Source of the DNA: Methanoregulaceae archaeon UBA467
GTDB lineage: Archaea; Halobacteriota; Methanomicrobia; Methanomicrobiales; Methanospirillaceae
Reading direction: 5' to 3'
DNA: 64,000 bases
Assembly (NCBI GenBank): GCA_002503825.1
Contig: DASP01000014.1
Location: 124,001 to 188,000 of the forward strand
Position 1 is the first letter of the stretch; each line of letters opens with the position of its first letter. Made by a program: the position numbers and the translations under genes. Positions 1 through 9,600 of the stretch are shown here, piece by piece. Below the pieces are notes generated by a model that ran no database searches, was not told the DNA's origin, and saw nothing but the letters and a program-made list of their open reading frames with translations.

Positions 1-627
1 GGTGATATATTTAATCACTTCATTTGCCTGTATCATCCCGATGATGCCGGCCGTCGTGCCAATGACAGGCGCCGGCCCGGTGGGCGGGGGATGCGGGAAC
101 ATGCATTTGAAACATGCCGTCTTTCCCGGGATAATCGTTGCAACCTGGCCGTCGAACCCGCATACTGCACCATGTACAAGGGGGACCGCATTCCTGCACG
201 CCACCCGGTTGAGGGAATAGCGGGTTGTAAAATTATCGGTGGCATCCACAATAATATCCGCACTCCCCACAAGAGTTCCCGCTGATGAATCATCTATTGT
301 TGCAGTAATGGCTTCCACGCGGATATGAGGGTTCAATCGCTGTAATCGTTCTTTTACCGCGACACTCTTTTCAGTACCTATTGAGGTCTCGTCAAAAAGT
401 ACCTGGCGGTTGAGATTTGTTATCTCCACGCGGTCCATGTCAGCAATAACTATCCGGCCAATCCCGGCAGCGGCAAGGTACAGGGCAACAGGACACCCGA
501 GTCCGCCTGCTCCGGCAATAAACACGGTTGCTTCCCTGAGCCTGGACTGAGCCTCATCTCCGATAAGCATCAACTGCCGTTTATATCGCTCCTTTTCTGC
601 CGAATCCAACATACCGCTGCTCTTCAT
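1..627 (-). CDS. ThiF/MoeB/HesA-family adenylyltransferase (E1-like), 3' end outside window
   Basis: The 209 codons visible encode an E1-like enzyme that would adenylate the C-terminus of a ubiquitin-like sulfur carrier (ThiS, MoaD or SAMP type) in the cytoplasm. A Rossmann nucleotide loop GAGGLG lies at about residues 39-44, followed by DMDRVEITNLNRQ, the family's acidic/Asn/Arg stretch. The pair C172-x-x-C175 matches the first half of the structural zinc site. The gene is cut by the window start, so the second Cys pair and any rhodanese domain are not seen. An in-frame ATG at 612 is an alternative start; neither has a strong Shine-Dalgarno motif. The substrate cannot be assigned from this part. 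Confidence 0.88.
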   Translation of the reverse strand, partial: MKSSGMLDSAEKERYKRQLMLIGDEAQSRLREATVFIAGAGGLGCPVALYLAAAGIGRIVIADMDRVEITNLNRQVLFDETSIGTEKSVAVKERLQRLNPHIRVEAITATIDDSSAGTLVGSADIIVDATDNFTTRYSLNRVACRNAVPLVHGAVCGFDGQVATIIPGKTACFKCMFPHPPPTGPAPVIGTTAGIIGMIQANEVIKYIT

Positions 628-749
628 ACTCTGCCTGGCTGCCAGTCCCCTGATCGAATTTCCAGGTCATGTGTTTGGGGAATATACTTCATACATTTTT
701 TCTTTTTGCCTGTTTATCAATCTGTGCAGTGATGCCCTCGCACGTGTGA

Positions 750-1176
750 ACTGTAACCTCACGCCTGCGAACACGCCCGTTTAAAAATTCTACCCGGAAT
801 GAATACGCCAGCAGGAACCCTGAAGGGCGGAATATCACAGGTCTTTGTCCAGACATCGAATCACCGGGTGAAAAATTACAGTTCAGAATAACAAAATCCG
901 GTCACGATCAGGCCTTTGAGAAACGCGTAAAGAGGGGACGGCAGACTATGGTCTTTCCGGACCCGCTGAAATTCCGGTATGCGGGCAGGGAAAGATCACC
1001 CATAACCTGACGTTCATTTCGGATATTCCCTCGTCTATATACAGTTGAAAACCGTCCTGCTGAGGCATACGGCCATGCCCGTGAAAACATCCGGGACCTG
1101 AATGACCGTTTTTTTCAGAACCGGACAGCGCTCACCTTCGCAGACATTGGTCATTCTATCGCAAACCCGGCTTTCT
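750..1176 (+). pseudogene. Possible decayed reading frame with one in-frame TGA
   Basis: The gap between 628 and 1150 contains no convincing intact gene. One plus-strand frame is open from 750 to 1176 apart from a single TGA at 1008-1010. The second part is rich in charged residues and ends in DIGHSIANPAF. I recognise no family and see no good start codon. It may be a decaying gene or chance. Its 3' end overlaps the tail of the membrane protein on the other strand. Confidence 0.2.
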
Positions 1177-1345
1177 GAAGGATATAACTGACAATATAGT
1201 ATACGAGGATTAGTACAAGTGCAGATACAATAACTGAAATAACCGGGTTTCCCGTAAAGTTCCGGGAGATATCCCCTGCAAGAAGCCCGCAGATGGCAGA
1301 AAAAAAGAGTGCTGCCAGTGTGAGCGGACGTAAAAGGGTCTTCAT
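1151..1345 (-). CDS. Small two-helix membrane protein
   Basis: This 64-residue protein, taken from the ATG at 1345, starts MKTLLRPLTLAALFF and has two hydrophobic segments at about residues 6-24 and 34-56. A short polar loop containing GDISRNFTGNP separates them. It is probably an integral membrane protein of unknown role. The frame extends upstream to an ATG at 1384, which would add a polar 13-residue leader (MSLNKGLIIHYYD). I prefer the inner start because it puts basic residues just before the first helix. It stands alone, divergent from the hydrolase gene at 1447, with an AT-rich stretch near 1370-1380 that could hold its promoter. Confidence 0.6.
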   Translation of the reverse strand: MKTLLRPLTLAALFFSAICGLLAGDISRNFTGNPVISVIVSALVLILVYYIVSYILQKAGFAIE

Positions 1346-1446
1346 GTCATAGTAATGTATGATCAACCCTTTATTTAGCGACATCCCGCACTACGATCTT
1401 TTTTTTTAACGGGCAGTTATTTCAAATCCATAACAATACTTATCAT

Positions 1447-2190
1447 ATGAATTGTCATTTTCTTGGCACAAACGGCTGGTACGATACTCCTGCCGGCAAT
1501 ACCACCAGTATCCTCCTCGAATCAGATGAAGGCTTTTTTATCCTCGACGCAGGAAACGGAATACAGAGGATGGACCAGTTTGATACGGGGGATATGCCGG
1601 TTCACCTGTTTCTTTCCCATTTTCACCTCGACCACATCATAGGGCTCCACATTCTTAACAAGTTCTGCTTCGGGGGAGGACTGGTCATTCACGGTCCGCC
1701 TGGATTAAAGGCCGCGATGTCATTTTTCTTAAACCCCCCTTTCACAATTTCCCACCGCGATCTCCCGTTCCCGGTTACATTTCATGAACTGGGTGAGAAA
1801 AGTTACAAAAAACCTGTCCCCTTCGAATGCCTGGAATTACTGCACTCCGTGACCTGTTTTGGATACCGCTTCTCTCTCGAAGGGCGGACTATCGCATACT
1901 GCCCGGACACGGGCTATTGCAGAAATGCCGTCATACTCGGAGAGGGAGCAGATCTCCTCATCACCGAATGTGCCTTTCTTCAGGGAATGGAAAATCCGGA
2001 ATGGCCCCACCTCAATCCCGAAACCGCGATACGAATTGCAAAGGAGGCCGGAGCCCGGCAGCTTGCTCTCGTTCATTTTGATGCACATCTCTACAGGACT
2101 ATCAAGGACCGCTACGCCATCATCGACGAATTTTCACACGATTTCCCGGGGTTGCATGTCGCAACGGACGGGCTCCGTCTCCCGGTGTAG
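1447..2190 (+). CDS. Metallo-beta-lactamase-fold hydrolase (RNase Z-like group)
   Basis: A 247-residue soluble hydrolase of the metallo-beta-lactamase superfamily. The HFHLDH motif at about residues 58-63 is the classic HxHxDH binuclear metal site. Further ligands fit the Asp in YCPDTGY near residue 155 and the His in LVHFDAH near residue 211. The N-terminal FLGTNGWYDTPAGNTTS resembles RNase Z and the phnP-like branch, but the exosite insertion of true tRNase Z is absent. It probably cleaves a phosphodiester or a similar ester; the substrate is unknown. The gene stands alone and diverges from the small membrane protein gene to its left. Confidence 0.85.
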   Translation: MNCHFLGTNGWYDTPAGNTTSILLESDEGFFILDAGNGIQRMDQFDTGDMPVHLFLSHFHLDHIIGLHILNKFCFGGGLVIHGPPGLKAAMSFFLNPPFTISHRDLPFPVTFHELGEKSYKKPVPFECLELLHSVTCFGYRFSLEGRTIAYCPDTGYCRNAVILGEGADLLITECAFLQGMENPEWPHLNPETAIRIAKEAGARQLALVHFDAHLYRTIKDRYAIIDEFSHDFPGLHVATDGLRLPV

Positions 2191-2570
2191 GATAACTCAT
2201 ATCCGACCCCAGGCCGGCCGGTATGATGAATATTGAGAGAAAATACACCGGATACCCGAAGGAATAAGGATTTTTTTTCCGGGTACCGGCTAAAAAAAAC
2301 GGAGTGCGGGGTATGCAGGAATACCCGTGGTACTGGCGATATTGAATGGTATCATTCCGCGCCGGGCGGCACTCCCGTTTTCTGGTGTGGCCCCGGGGAT
2401 CTCATTTCCCTGTTTTTCCGTGGCTGTTCTGACATCGTACCCGTCACATGAAGGAGGAGAATCCGGTCCGCTCCTGTCAATGGTGAATATTCAGGCCTTA
2501 CTGAATATTTTTTCTGATTGATAACGGATTAATAACCCTAGAATTCCCAAATTAAAAGAAAATTTGGCTT
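2191..2570. other. Non-coding stretch before repeat copy 1
   Basis: Between the hydrolase stop and repeat copy 1 I see only short frames without start signals or family resemblance. The 260-bp element that follows is listed separately. Downstream of the element, at 2831-2919, lies the promoter region of the fasciclin gene. Confidence 0.6.
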
Positions 2571-2830
2571 TGTTGACATCCTTGTTTTGCTAAAACCTGT
2601 TTGATCTGTTTCTCTGACAGGAGGGGTTCTCACCCCACCCTGCCCCACCCTGCTACAGGATGGTCTGCAGGCAGGGTTGATTGGGATTCTGTTATTTTTT
2701 TTTGAACTACACACGGTCCCTGTCGCAATGAGGGGACGCACGCATACGATCATCCGGCATCAGCACCGGGAGTGTCGCGATTTTGAGTGCGGCGAAAGTG
2801 GAATATTGAGAGAACGGGAGGATGTCAACA
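2571..2830 (+). repeat. About 260-bp terminal-inverted-repeat element, copy 1
   Basis: The element starts TGTTGACATCCT and ends with its exact reverse complement, a perfect 12-bp terminal inverted repeat. It contains no plausible protein. The interior shares conserved blocks with the other copies: a C-rich block with CTGCCCCACCC near 2640, a block around ACGATCATCCGGCATCAGC near 2748, and GTGTCGCGAT near 2772. Size, inverted ends and lack of coding content fit a MITE-like non-autonomous element or a structured intergenic repeat. I see no clear target-site duplication. Confidence 0.85.
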
Positions 2831-2876
2831 GGTCTGAAAATTTTGCTAAATTTTTCGGTCCCGTGTTATGAAGAGA

Positions 2877-2890
2877 ATATATTTATAATC
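2877..2890 (+). promoter_or_regulatory. TATA box for the fasciclin-domain gene
   Basis: ATATATTTATAATC is a strong archaeal TATA-like element about 45 bases upstream of the ATG at 2933. It implies a transcript start near 2910 and a leader of about 20 bases that carries the GGAGGTGA ribosome site at 2920-2927. Confidence 0.6.
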
Positions 2891-2932
2891 AGAATATAAT
2901 TACTCCTTCCGGCATTCCCGGAGGTGATCACG

Positions 2933-3388
2933 ATGTCAGAGGGAATCATGCATAAAGACGTACTTGAACTGGCTGTTGCAGACGGCAGATTTTCGATATT
3001 TCTCAATGCGATAAAAAAGGCAGGTCTTGAAGAGTTTTTTATGACCCCGGGGCCTTTCACGGTATTTGCACCAGTGGATGCGGCATTTTCGCGATTTTTC
3101 AATATACTGACCGTGACCGTTCCAGGGGATCCATTCGGGTGGTTAAAACACCTTGTCCTTGATCATGTGGTCCACGGTACCATCATGATCCTGCCTTTTA
3201 ACCCGTCAGGGCGGGAAATATTTAAAACTATGACAGGAAAAACGCTTGTTTTACAGAGAGACAAAAAAATTATGATCAATGGTGCACGGGTTCTTGAAGC
3301 TGATAACGTATGCAGGTATGGCTGCCTTCATGTTATCAGCAGGATCCTCACTCCGGACGACGAACTGGAAAAAATACCACACTATTAA
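2933..3388 (+). CDS. Fasciclin (FAS1) domain protein
   Basis: A 151-residue protein that is essentially one FAS1 domain, a fold known from adhesion and matrix proteins. The H1 motif is seen as GPFTVFAPVDAAFSRF near residues 40-55 and the H2-like region as HLVLDHVVHGTIM near 75-90. The end GCLHVISRILTP matches the family's closing helix and strand. It has no signal peptide or membrane segment, which is unusual for FAS1 proteins and suggests a cytoplasmic or non-classically exported protein. The start is the ATG at 2933, preceded by GGAGGTGA with a 5-base spacer; a GTG at 2924 lies inside that site and is rejected. Confidence 0.9.
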   Translation: MSEGIMHKDVLELAVADGRFSIFLNAIKKAGLEEFFMTPGPFTVFAPVDAAFSRFFNILTVTVPGDPFGWLKHLVLDHVVHGTIMILPFNPSGREIFKTMTGKTLVLQRDKKIMINGARVLEADNVCRYGCLHVISRILTPDDELEKIPHY

Positions 3389-3679
3389 TATTTTTTTAAA
3401 ATAATCGTTCTGCGAGTATTACCTGCCGGTACATACGAAACAGGGATAGTGCAGACCCGGGACAGAGGGATAAATTATACACAATCATCCGGTATGCATC
3501 ACATAATTGGCTGTTACCGGGGGCCTGTTCTCTTTTGCAGCCATGCATGCAACAATGAAAATTAAAACCTGGCGTGAACGGGAATTGTTAAACAGGGAAA
3601 AAATTCTCCTTCATACGCGGTTGTAAAAAAAGTCCGTATCTGTATACCGGATTCTGATTATTTCAGAGATATACGGATT

Positions 3680-3937
3680 TGTTGAAATGCTCATCTCGAT
3701 AAAACCTGTCTGATCGATTTCTCTGGCAGGTAGGATTGCACCCCTCCCTGCCCCACACCGTTACGGAATGGTCTGTGGCCAGGGTTGATGGGGATTCTGG
3801 TATTTTTTAAAAGAATGAACACGTTCCCTGCCGCATTGTGGGGACGCACACATACGATCATCCGGCATCAGTACCGGAATGTCGCGATTTTGAGTGCGAT
3901 TGTGCGGAATAGTGAGAGAACGGGAGGGGTTTCAACA
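3680..3937 (+). repeat. Terminal-inverted-repeat element, copy 2
   Basis: This is a 258-bp copy in the same orientation as copy 1. It starts TGTTGAAATGC and ends GGTTTCAACA, so eight terminal bases pair. It carries the same C-rich block and the same ACGATCATCCGGCATCAG block. The rest of the gap from 3389 to 4100 holds a T-rich stretch after the fasciclin stop, no recognisable gene, and a flank at 3938-4025 that reappears beside another copy. Confidence 0.85.
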
Positions 3938-4025
3938 GAGCGCGCGATAAGCCTTCCCGGCTTACAGACGAACATAAAAAGAGAGGGAGGGCGAATATCA
4001 GCCGGACTTTTTCATACCAGCCGGT
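3938..4025 (+). repeat. Flank repeat A, copy 1
   Basis: About 88 bp following element copy 2 closely resembles 25711-25797, which follows the inverted copy at 25458. Shared blocks include AGCCTTCCCGGC, the stretch around GAACATAAAAAG, and CCGGACTTTTTCATACC. No coding function is visible. Confidence 0.75.
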
Positions 4026-4100
4026 TATACCTGTTTATTCATAGTATGGGGAATCGCGCATAAATAAAAAGATATAATACCAAAAATATTTTGAAAGGTT

Positions 4101-5303
4101 TCAATATGCCCGTTCACCATGCTGCGTCAGATCCAGACCCAGGTATTCTTCTGTCTCTGTCACCCGCAGGCCAATAAACCGGTCGATTACCCTTGCAAGG
4201 ATATATGTGACCCCGAATGCAAAAATCATAATAATAACCGCCCCTGTTATCTGTGTAACGAGGAGATCCGTATGTCCCTCAATGAGTCCAGATGCCCCGT
4301 TTACACTGGCAGTTGCAAAGATTCCGATGGCGATTGTTCCCCAGAGTCCGCCTACACCGTGAACTGCCCAGGCATCAAGGCTTTCATCCATTTTTCTGTT
4401 GATCCGCCATAACATGGCCTTATAACAGAGGACCCCGGCGACAGCCCCGATAAGTATCGCCCACATGGGCGTGACATACCCTGCACAGGGTGTAATTGCG
4501 CCAAGACCTGCTACCGCACCGCTGACCATCCCGAGCGAACTCGGCCTTCCCCGCAGCCACGAGATAAAAAGCCATGCGAGTGCGCCGGCTGCAGCAGATG
4601 TATTTGTCGTAACAATCGCGTTTACTGCAAGACCGTTTGCAGCGAGGGCACTCCCCCCATTAAAACCGAACCAGCCGAACCAGAGGAGCCCGGCCCCAAG
4701 GAGTGTCATAGGAATATTCTGTGGATCAAGAGAATACTCTCCGAACCCGGAACGTTTTCCGATAACAAATGCAAGTGCCAGCGCCGCAAAACCAGCGGTA
4801 ATATGGACAACCGCACCTCCGGCAAAATCAAGGAACCCCATCGTCGCGGCCCACCCGCCACCCCATACCCAGTGGGCGACGGGCTCATATACGACAGTAA
4901 TCCATATTAACCCGAAGATCAGGAATGAACTGAGTTTTATACGCTCTGCCATTCCGGAAGTGACAATAGCGAGCGTTACCGCTGCAAATGTCAGCTGGTA
5001 CATCATAAAAAGCATTGGCGGATATGGCAGATCGGGCGCATCAAACGGTACATTATTCAGGCCTGCATAGTCCAGGGAACCGATGATACCCGATACATCC
5101 GGCCCGAATGCAAGGCTGTACCCGATAATAATCCATTGGATGCTTACAAGGGCGAACGCGATGAATGAAAGGGCTACCATTGAGATGAAATTCTTTTTCC
5201 TGACGAGTCCCCCGTAAAAAAAACCCACACCCGGGGTCATCAGCATGACCAGTGCGGTGGCACACAGAAGCCATGCTGTTGTTGAACCGCTGTCAACCGT
5301 CAT
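4101..5303 (-). CDS. amt: Ammonium transporter (Amt/MEP/Rh family)
   Basis: A 400-residue membrane protein of normal Amt length, with about 11 hydrophobic segments. It would conduct ammonium across the cell membrane for nitrogen assimilation. Family signatures include the N-terminal GVGFFYGGLVRKKN, the pore-lining region AHWVWGGGW, FAGGAVVHITAG with the first conserved His, and DAWAVHGVGGLWGT with the second. The start MTVDSGSTTAW is chosen because AGGTGTGA lies shortly upstream. The usual partner gene glnK (P-II regulator) is on neither side, so any regulator must be encoded elsewhere. Confidence 0.96.
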   Translation of the reverse strand: MTVDSGSTTAWLLCATALVMLMTPGVGFFYGGLVRKKNFISMVALSFIAFALVSIQWIIIGYSLAFGPDVSGIIGSLDYAGLNNVPFDAPDLPYPPMLFMMYQLTFAAVTLAIVTSGMAERIKLSSFLIFGLIWITVVYEPVAHWVWGGGWAATMGFLDFAGGAVVHITAGFAALALAFVIGKRSGFGEYSLDPQNIPMTLLGAGLLWFGWFGFNGGSALAANGLAVNAIVTTNTSAAAGALAWLFISWLRGRPSSLGMVSGAVAGLGAITPCAGYVTPMWAILIGAVAGVLCYKAMLWRINRKMDESLDAWAVHGVGGLWGTIAIGIFATASVNGASGLIEGHTDLLVTQITGAVIIMIFAFGVTYILARVIDRFIGLRVTETEEYLGLDLTQHGERAY

Positions 5304-5745
5304 GAACTCTTCACACCTGACGAGTGAGAAAGAAATGTTTCTGAACCATCATTTATGCAGCCGAAAACAATCATTATCGAAAAATCATACTCCTTTAATT
5401 CTTTTACCAGATATTTGAAGGGTGAACAACAACCAGTCAGTAGAATCGCCTCTTTCTCAGTGGTGGAAAGAATTGATGTTCTATCCTAATTAAGATTATT
5501 TTTTAAGATCCTTAAAGACCATGAATATCACAGGCACGTAATCACTGAACGCCGGTTTAAAAAAAACGGATTCCAAAGTAACCGGATATCCCTGCCAGGT
5601 TTTAATATCGCTACGTCAATAATTACAGCTGGCAAAGACTGCATACCACATACTGACACATACAGAACTTCACCAGACCGGGCTCACCTGTTCTGCCCGG
5701 CCGATTGGCGGTCTGCCGTGGTATTCACCCCCCCGGAGAAGATGA
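5304..5745. other. Intergenic region between divergent amt and TauE/SafE genes
   Basis: About 440 bp between two divergent genes. It must hold both promoters. AT-rich stretches near 5385-5400 and 5480-5515 are the best places for them. I see no gene, RNA or repeat. Confidence 0.5.
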
Positions 5746-6558
5746 ATGATTGAATATATCATTGGTTTTTTGATCGCGATTATCATCGGGGCTATCGCAG
5801 CAGTGGCCGGTCTCGGGGGTGGGTTCCTGTTTGTACCGACCCTCATCCTCCTTTTTGGTGTCGATCCAAAGACTGCAATCGGCACGAGTCTGTCAATTAT
5901 TGTATTCTCGACATTATCTTCATCAGTGGCATATTCACGCCAGAAACGTATTTTTTACCGGAGCGCTGCATGCCTTGCGATACCGGGAATAATATTTTCG
6001 CTCCTCGGATCGCTTGCGACCGCGTATATTTCCAGTACTACCCTGACCTTCATTTTTTGCGGGGTCTTGTTTATCGTGGCTTTAAAAATGATATATCCGG
6101 GTCTTCCATTCATTGCCCCGATGAAATTCGGTCCCTCTCACAATGAAGTCTGCACGGACTGCTATTCGAATGTCATAGAACACCGCCTGTATTTTATTCA
6201 TGTAATATTCTGGGGATCGCTTGCCGGCCTGATGTCAGGCCTCACCGGTATCGGAGGGGGGGTAATCAACGTTCCCGCCCTTACGATGGGAGGTATGCCG
6301 GTTCACTTCGCCGTGGCCACTTCCACTTTTGTAATACTCTGCACGGCGCTGGCAGGAACGACAATACATAGCCGCCTTGGCCACGTATCGCTTCCTTATA
6401 TGGTCTCATATTCGCTAGGCGCAATCATCGGGGCCCAGATCGGAGTCCGTCTCGCCCCCCGGATAAAGGCTGAACGGTTAAAAACCGGTGTTGCAATCGT
6501 CCTTTTTATAACCGTGTGTATCGTCCTTGCCGAGAATCTGTTCCTGATAACAGTATAA
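5746..6558 (+). CDS. TauE/SafE (TSUP) family membrane exporter
   Basis: A 270-residue integral membrane protein with seven to eight hydrophobic segments. It carries both halves of the family duplication: the N-terminal GAIAAVAGLGGGFLFVPTL and the second-half SGLTGIGGGVINVPALTMG. TSUP proteins move small organic or sulfur anions such as sulfite, sulfoacetate or taurine-derived compounds; the substrate cannot be read from sequence. A loop near residues 125-145 contains Cys-x-x-Cys (CTDCYSNV), a possible metal or redox site. The ATG at 5746 follows GGAG at 5735-5738 with a 7-base spacer, which decides the start over the ATG at 5742 that meets a stop at once. Confidence 0.9.
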   Translation: MIEYIIGFLIAIIIGAIAAVAGLGGGFLFVPTLILLFGVDPKTAIGTSLSIIVFSTLSSSVAYSRQKRIFYRSAACLAIPGIIFSLLGSLATAYISSTTLTFIFCGVLFIVALKMIYPGLPFIAPMKFGPSHNEVCTDCYSNVIEHRLYFIHVIFWGSLAGLMSGLTGIGGGVINVPALTMGGMPVHFAVATSTFVILCTALAGTTIHSRLGHVSLPYMVSYSLGAIIGAQIGVRLAPRIKAERLKTGVAIVLFITVCIVLAENLFLITV

Positions 6559-6686
6559 ACGTATTTTTTTTTGGAGAATGCAGGCCTGATATTCACTGCA
6601 CCGTTGTTTCAGTGCATATGATAAAAAAAATTCATATAATCCGGCCTGAACTGGTTCCAGCCCGGGACGAAGAGAACGTTACCATA

Positions 6687-9600
6687 TCAGTCCTTTGCCT
6701 GTATCCGGTAAAGTCCCCCCGGGACGATTATTTCAAAGGTGGCACCTTTCCCCGTCGTCCCGGTTTCTCTGATCTCAAGCCCGGTAATTGAGAGGATCTC
6801 ACGGGAGAGGAACAGTCCAAGACCGGTATTTTTACCAACCCCGCGCTCAAAAATGCGCTGCTTATCAGGAACCGGGATTCCCTCTCCGTTGTCGGTTACC
6901 GTAATAATCATCTCCCCGCCCTCCTCTTTTATACCGACCGAGATTTCCGGGGTGGAATTCCCATATCTGACTGAATTGTCAAAAAGGTTGTAAAATACTT
7001 TTTCAAGAAGTGGATCTGCATAGAGACTGACCGAACTGACGACCGGATCAAACCTGATCTTCATGGATTCAAACAATGAACCGGCCTTAGTGAGGACCTC
7101 CCCAAGGTTCTGCCATACCGGGACACTACTGCCGATATCCTGGTAATCACGGGTAAAAAGGATCTGCTGCCTGATATTTTCTGCAGCATTCATTGCCCTC
7201 CCTATATACCTTCTGACCTCTTCGCCCACAGGGAATGTTCCGGTGACACTGAGGAAACCGAGCAGCACTGTAAGCTGGTTTAGGATATCGTGCCGGGTTA
7301 CGCTCTGGAGAAGGTTTAAATTTTTCAATGCTACTTTTAATGCTTCTTCCGTCTCTTTCCTTCCGGTAACATCGGAAAAAATGATCAATAGTTTTTCCCC
7401 GATAAGGGTCCCGAATATCTCGAGAATTTTTTCAGACCCGTCTTTGCAGGTGACACGCGTTTCCTGTGACAGGATCTCCTCACTATTTTCCAGGGCTGAT
7501 TCAACCGATCTGTTCCACCGCCTCATCTGTTCCATCCGGTATACCGGGTCAGGATATGCATGCAGCCACCAGTCATTGATCGAGGGGATATCAATAAGCG
7601 TATATCCGATTGTGCTCAGGAATTTTTCATTCAGCAATTCAATATTGCCTGTATAATCCAGAATCGCCATCGCTACAGGAGAATAATCAAACAGCAGCCT
7701 GAACCGCTCTTCACTCTCACGCAACCTCTTCTCTTCTTCAGAAAGTTCTATAATATTCCGGCGGAGTTCCTCTCCAAGCGTGGCCAAACGGGAATTTGCA
7801 GCAGCAAGTTCTTCATTCTTCCTCCGTAGCTCCTCTTCCGTCTCTTTTCTGAACGAGACGTCGCGAATTGATTCAATCGCACGGTAAATCTTTCCTTCAC
7901 TGTCGAAAAGAGGTGATGCAGTGAACCAGAGGTACCCGCCACGGCCGTTATAGATCCCGGGGGCATATACTTCGCCAACGAGCTTATCATTGACTTTTAA
8001 GAGCGAATCATATGTCGCCGCAATTTTCTCGTTAAAATCAAATAATAAATCGATAAGAAGCGGCCTTTTTCTGTTATAAAATGGAATGGCATAGGAATAA
8101 TCACCCTTCCCCCTGATCTTGTCTTCAGAGATACCCGTCATCTCCTCCATCGCACGGTTCCACGCAATAACACGATGTTCCCGGTCAATGACGAATGTCG
8201 CGTCCGGGAGAAACTCAATGATCTTCCGCATCTCTTCCCTGGCGCTTTCAACCTCTTCAAGGGTCTTTTTCAGATCAGTAATATCGGTGATGACCCCTTC
8301 GAGCGCAAGAAGTTTTCCTTTTTCGTCAAATACTCCGCGCCCCTGTTCCCATACCCAGCGATAGGTCCCATCCGACCGTGCAATCCTGAATTCGAGCAGA
8401 AATGGACTTTTACCCAGGAGTGCAAGCTGGACATCATCCCATACCTGCTGCCGGTCGTCAGGATAAATGAGATCTCCATAGACAACAGTTCGTGATTCGA
8501 CAAAGTCCTCCGGGGCGAATCCAAGAAGGTCATACACCCCGTCACTCATAAATTCCATTGTCCATTCAGGATCATTCCGGCATCTGTACACTATTCCCGG
8601 GAGATTGTTCATCAGGGTTTCGAGCTGACGCTTTTTTTCGTCCAATTCCTGCTGATTTTGCTTTCGCTCGCTGATATCACGTATAATTGTCAGGAGCTGG
8701 TCTTTATTTTCAGAGAATATCGGTGTAACGCTTATTTCTGCATCGAACTCAGATCCGTCTGCATAGAGAAATCTCCATTCAAAGAGGTGTGAGTCGCCGG
8801 TCAGCATTTTATTGCTGAATGACATGACCTTTTCAGCGGAAGACGCCCCATCCGACTGGAATTCCGGTGAATAATCAAGAAAGGATCTGCCCCTGATCAT
8901 CTCTTTTACCTGCCCGAACATTTGTTCTGCCGCCGGGTTGCAGTCTGTTATCTGGTATTTATCAAGAACAAGGATGGCGTCATTCGCAGTGGAAAAAATA
9001 TTCCTGTATTTCTCCTCACTTGCATGGAGTGCTTTTTCTGCAATACGGCGCATCTTTTCTTTATCAAAAAGTTCAAGGGCAAATGAAATATCTTCAGCCA
9101 GTTCCTCGAGCAGATACAGTTCCTCCCCGTAAAAAAAATCCTTCTGTGACGAACAGAAGGTAAAGGAGCCGATAACCCGTCCTCCCGTTTTTAAGGGGAA
9201 TGCACCAATCGAACGAAAACCTGCCTGAATTCCTGAATCGCGTCCCGGGAATGATACCATATGCGCTTCAAGGTCATTTATTACGCTGAACGACCCGGTC
9301 AGAAAAACAGCCGTTGCAGGGTGTTGATTTTCAGGGGGTATATCATCATTTAACCTGTAACTGTCAATGGAGTCTTCCAGTATCCCTGATTTTGCACCCG
9401 GGATCAGCATTCCGTTCTCATCGGGCAATCCAATCCACGCAAGGGAAAAACCTCCGTCACTGACCGCTTTTTTGCAGGCTTCTTCAAATAGGGTGGCCGG
9501 ATCCCGGATCCTCATGACACTCTGGTTTATACTCGAAAGAACGGTATACAATCGGGTAAGATGCGTAATTTTTCTTTCATCTTCCCTTTTCTCGACAGCC

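Noticed and set aside
2571..2830. A classic IS element
   Set aside because: The element is too short and has no transposase frame; only a non-autonomous element or RNA repeat fits.
4465..5070. A 201-codon frame antisense to amt
   Set aside because: It is a shadow of the ammonium transporter reading frame, with Ala/Pro-rich low-complexity content.
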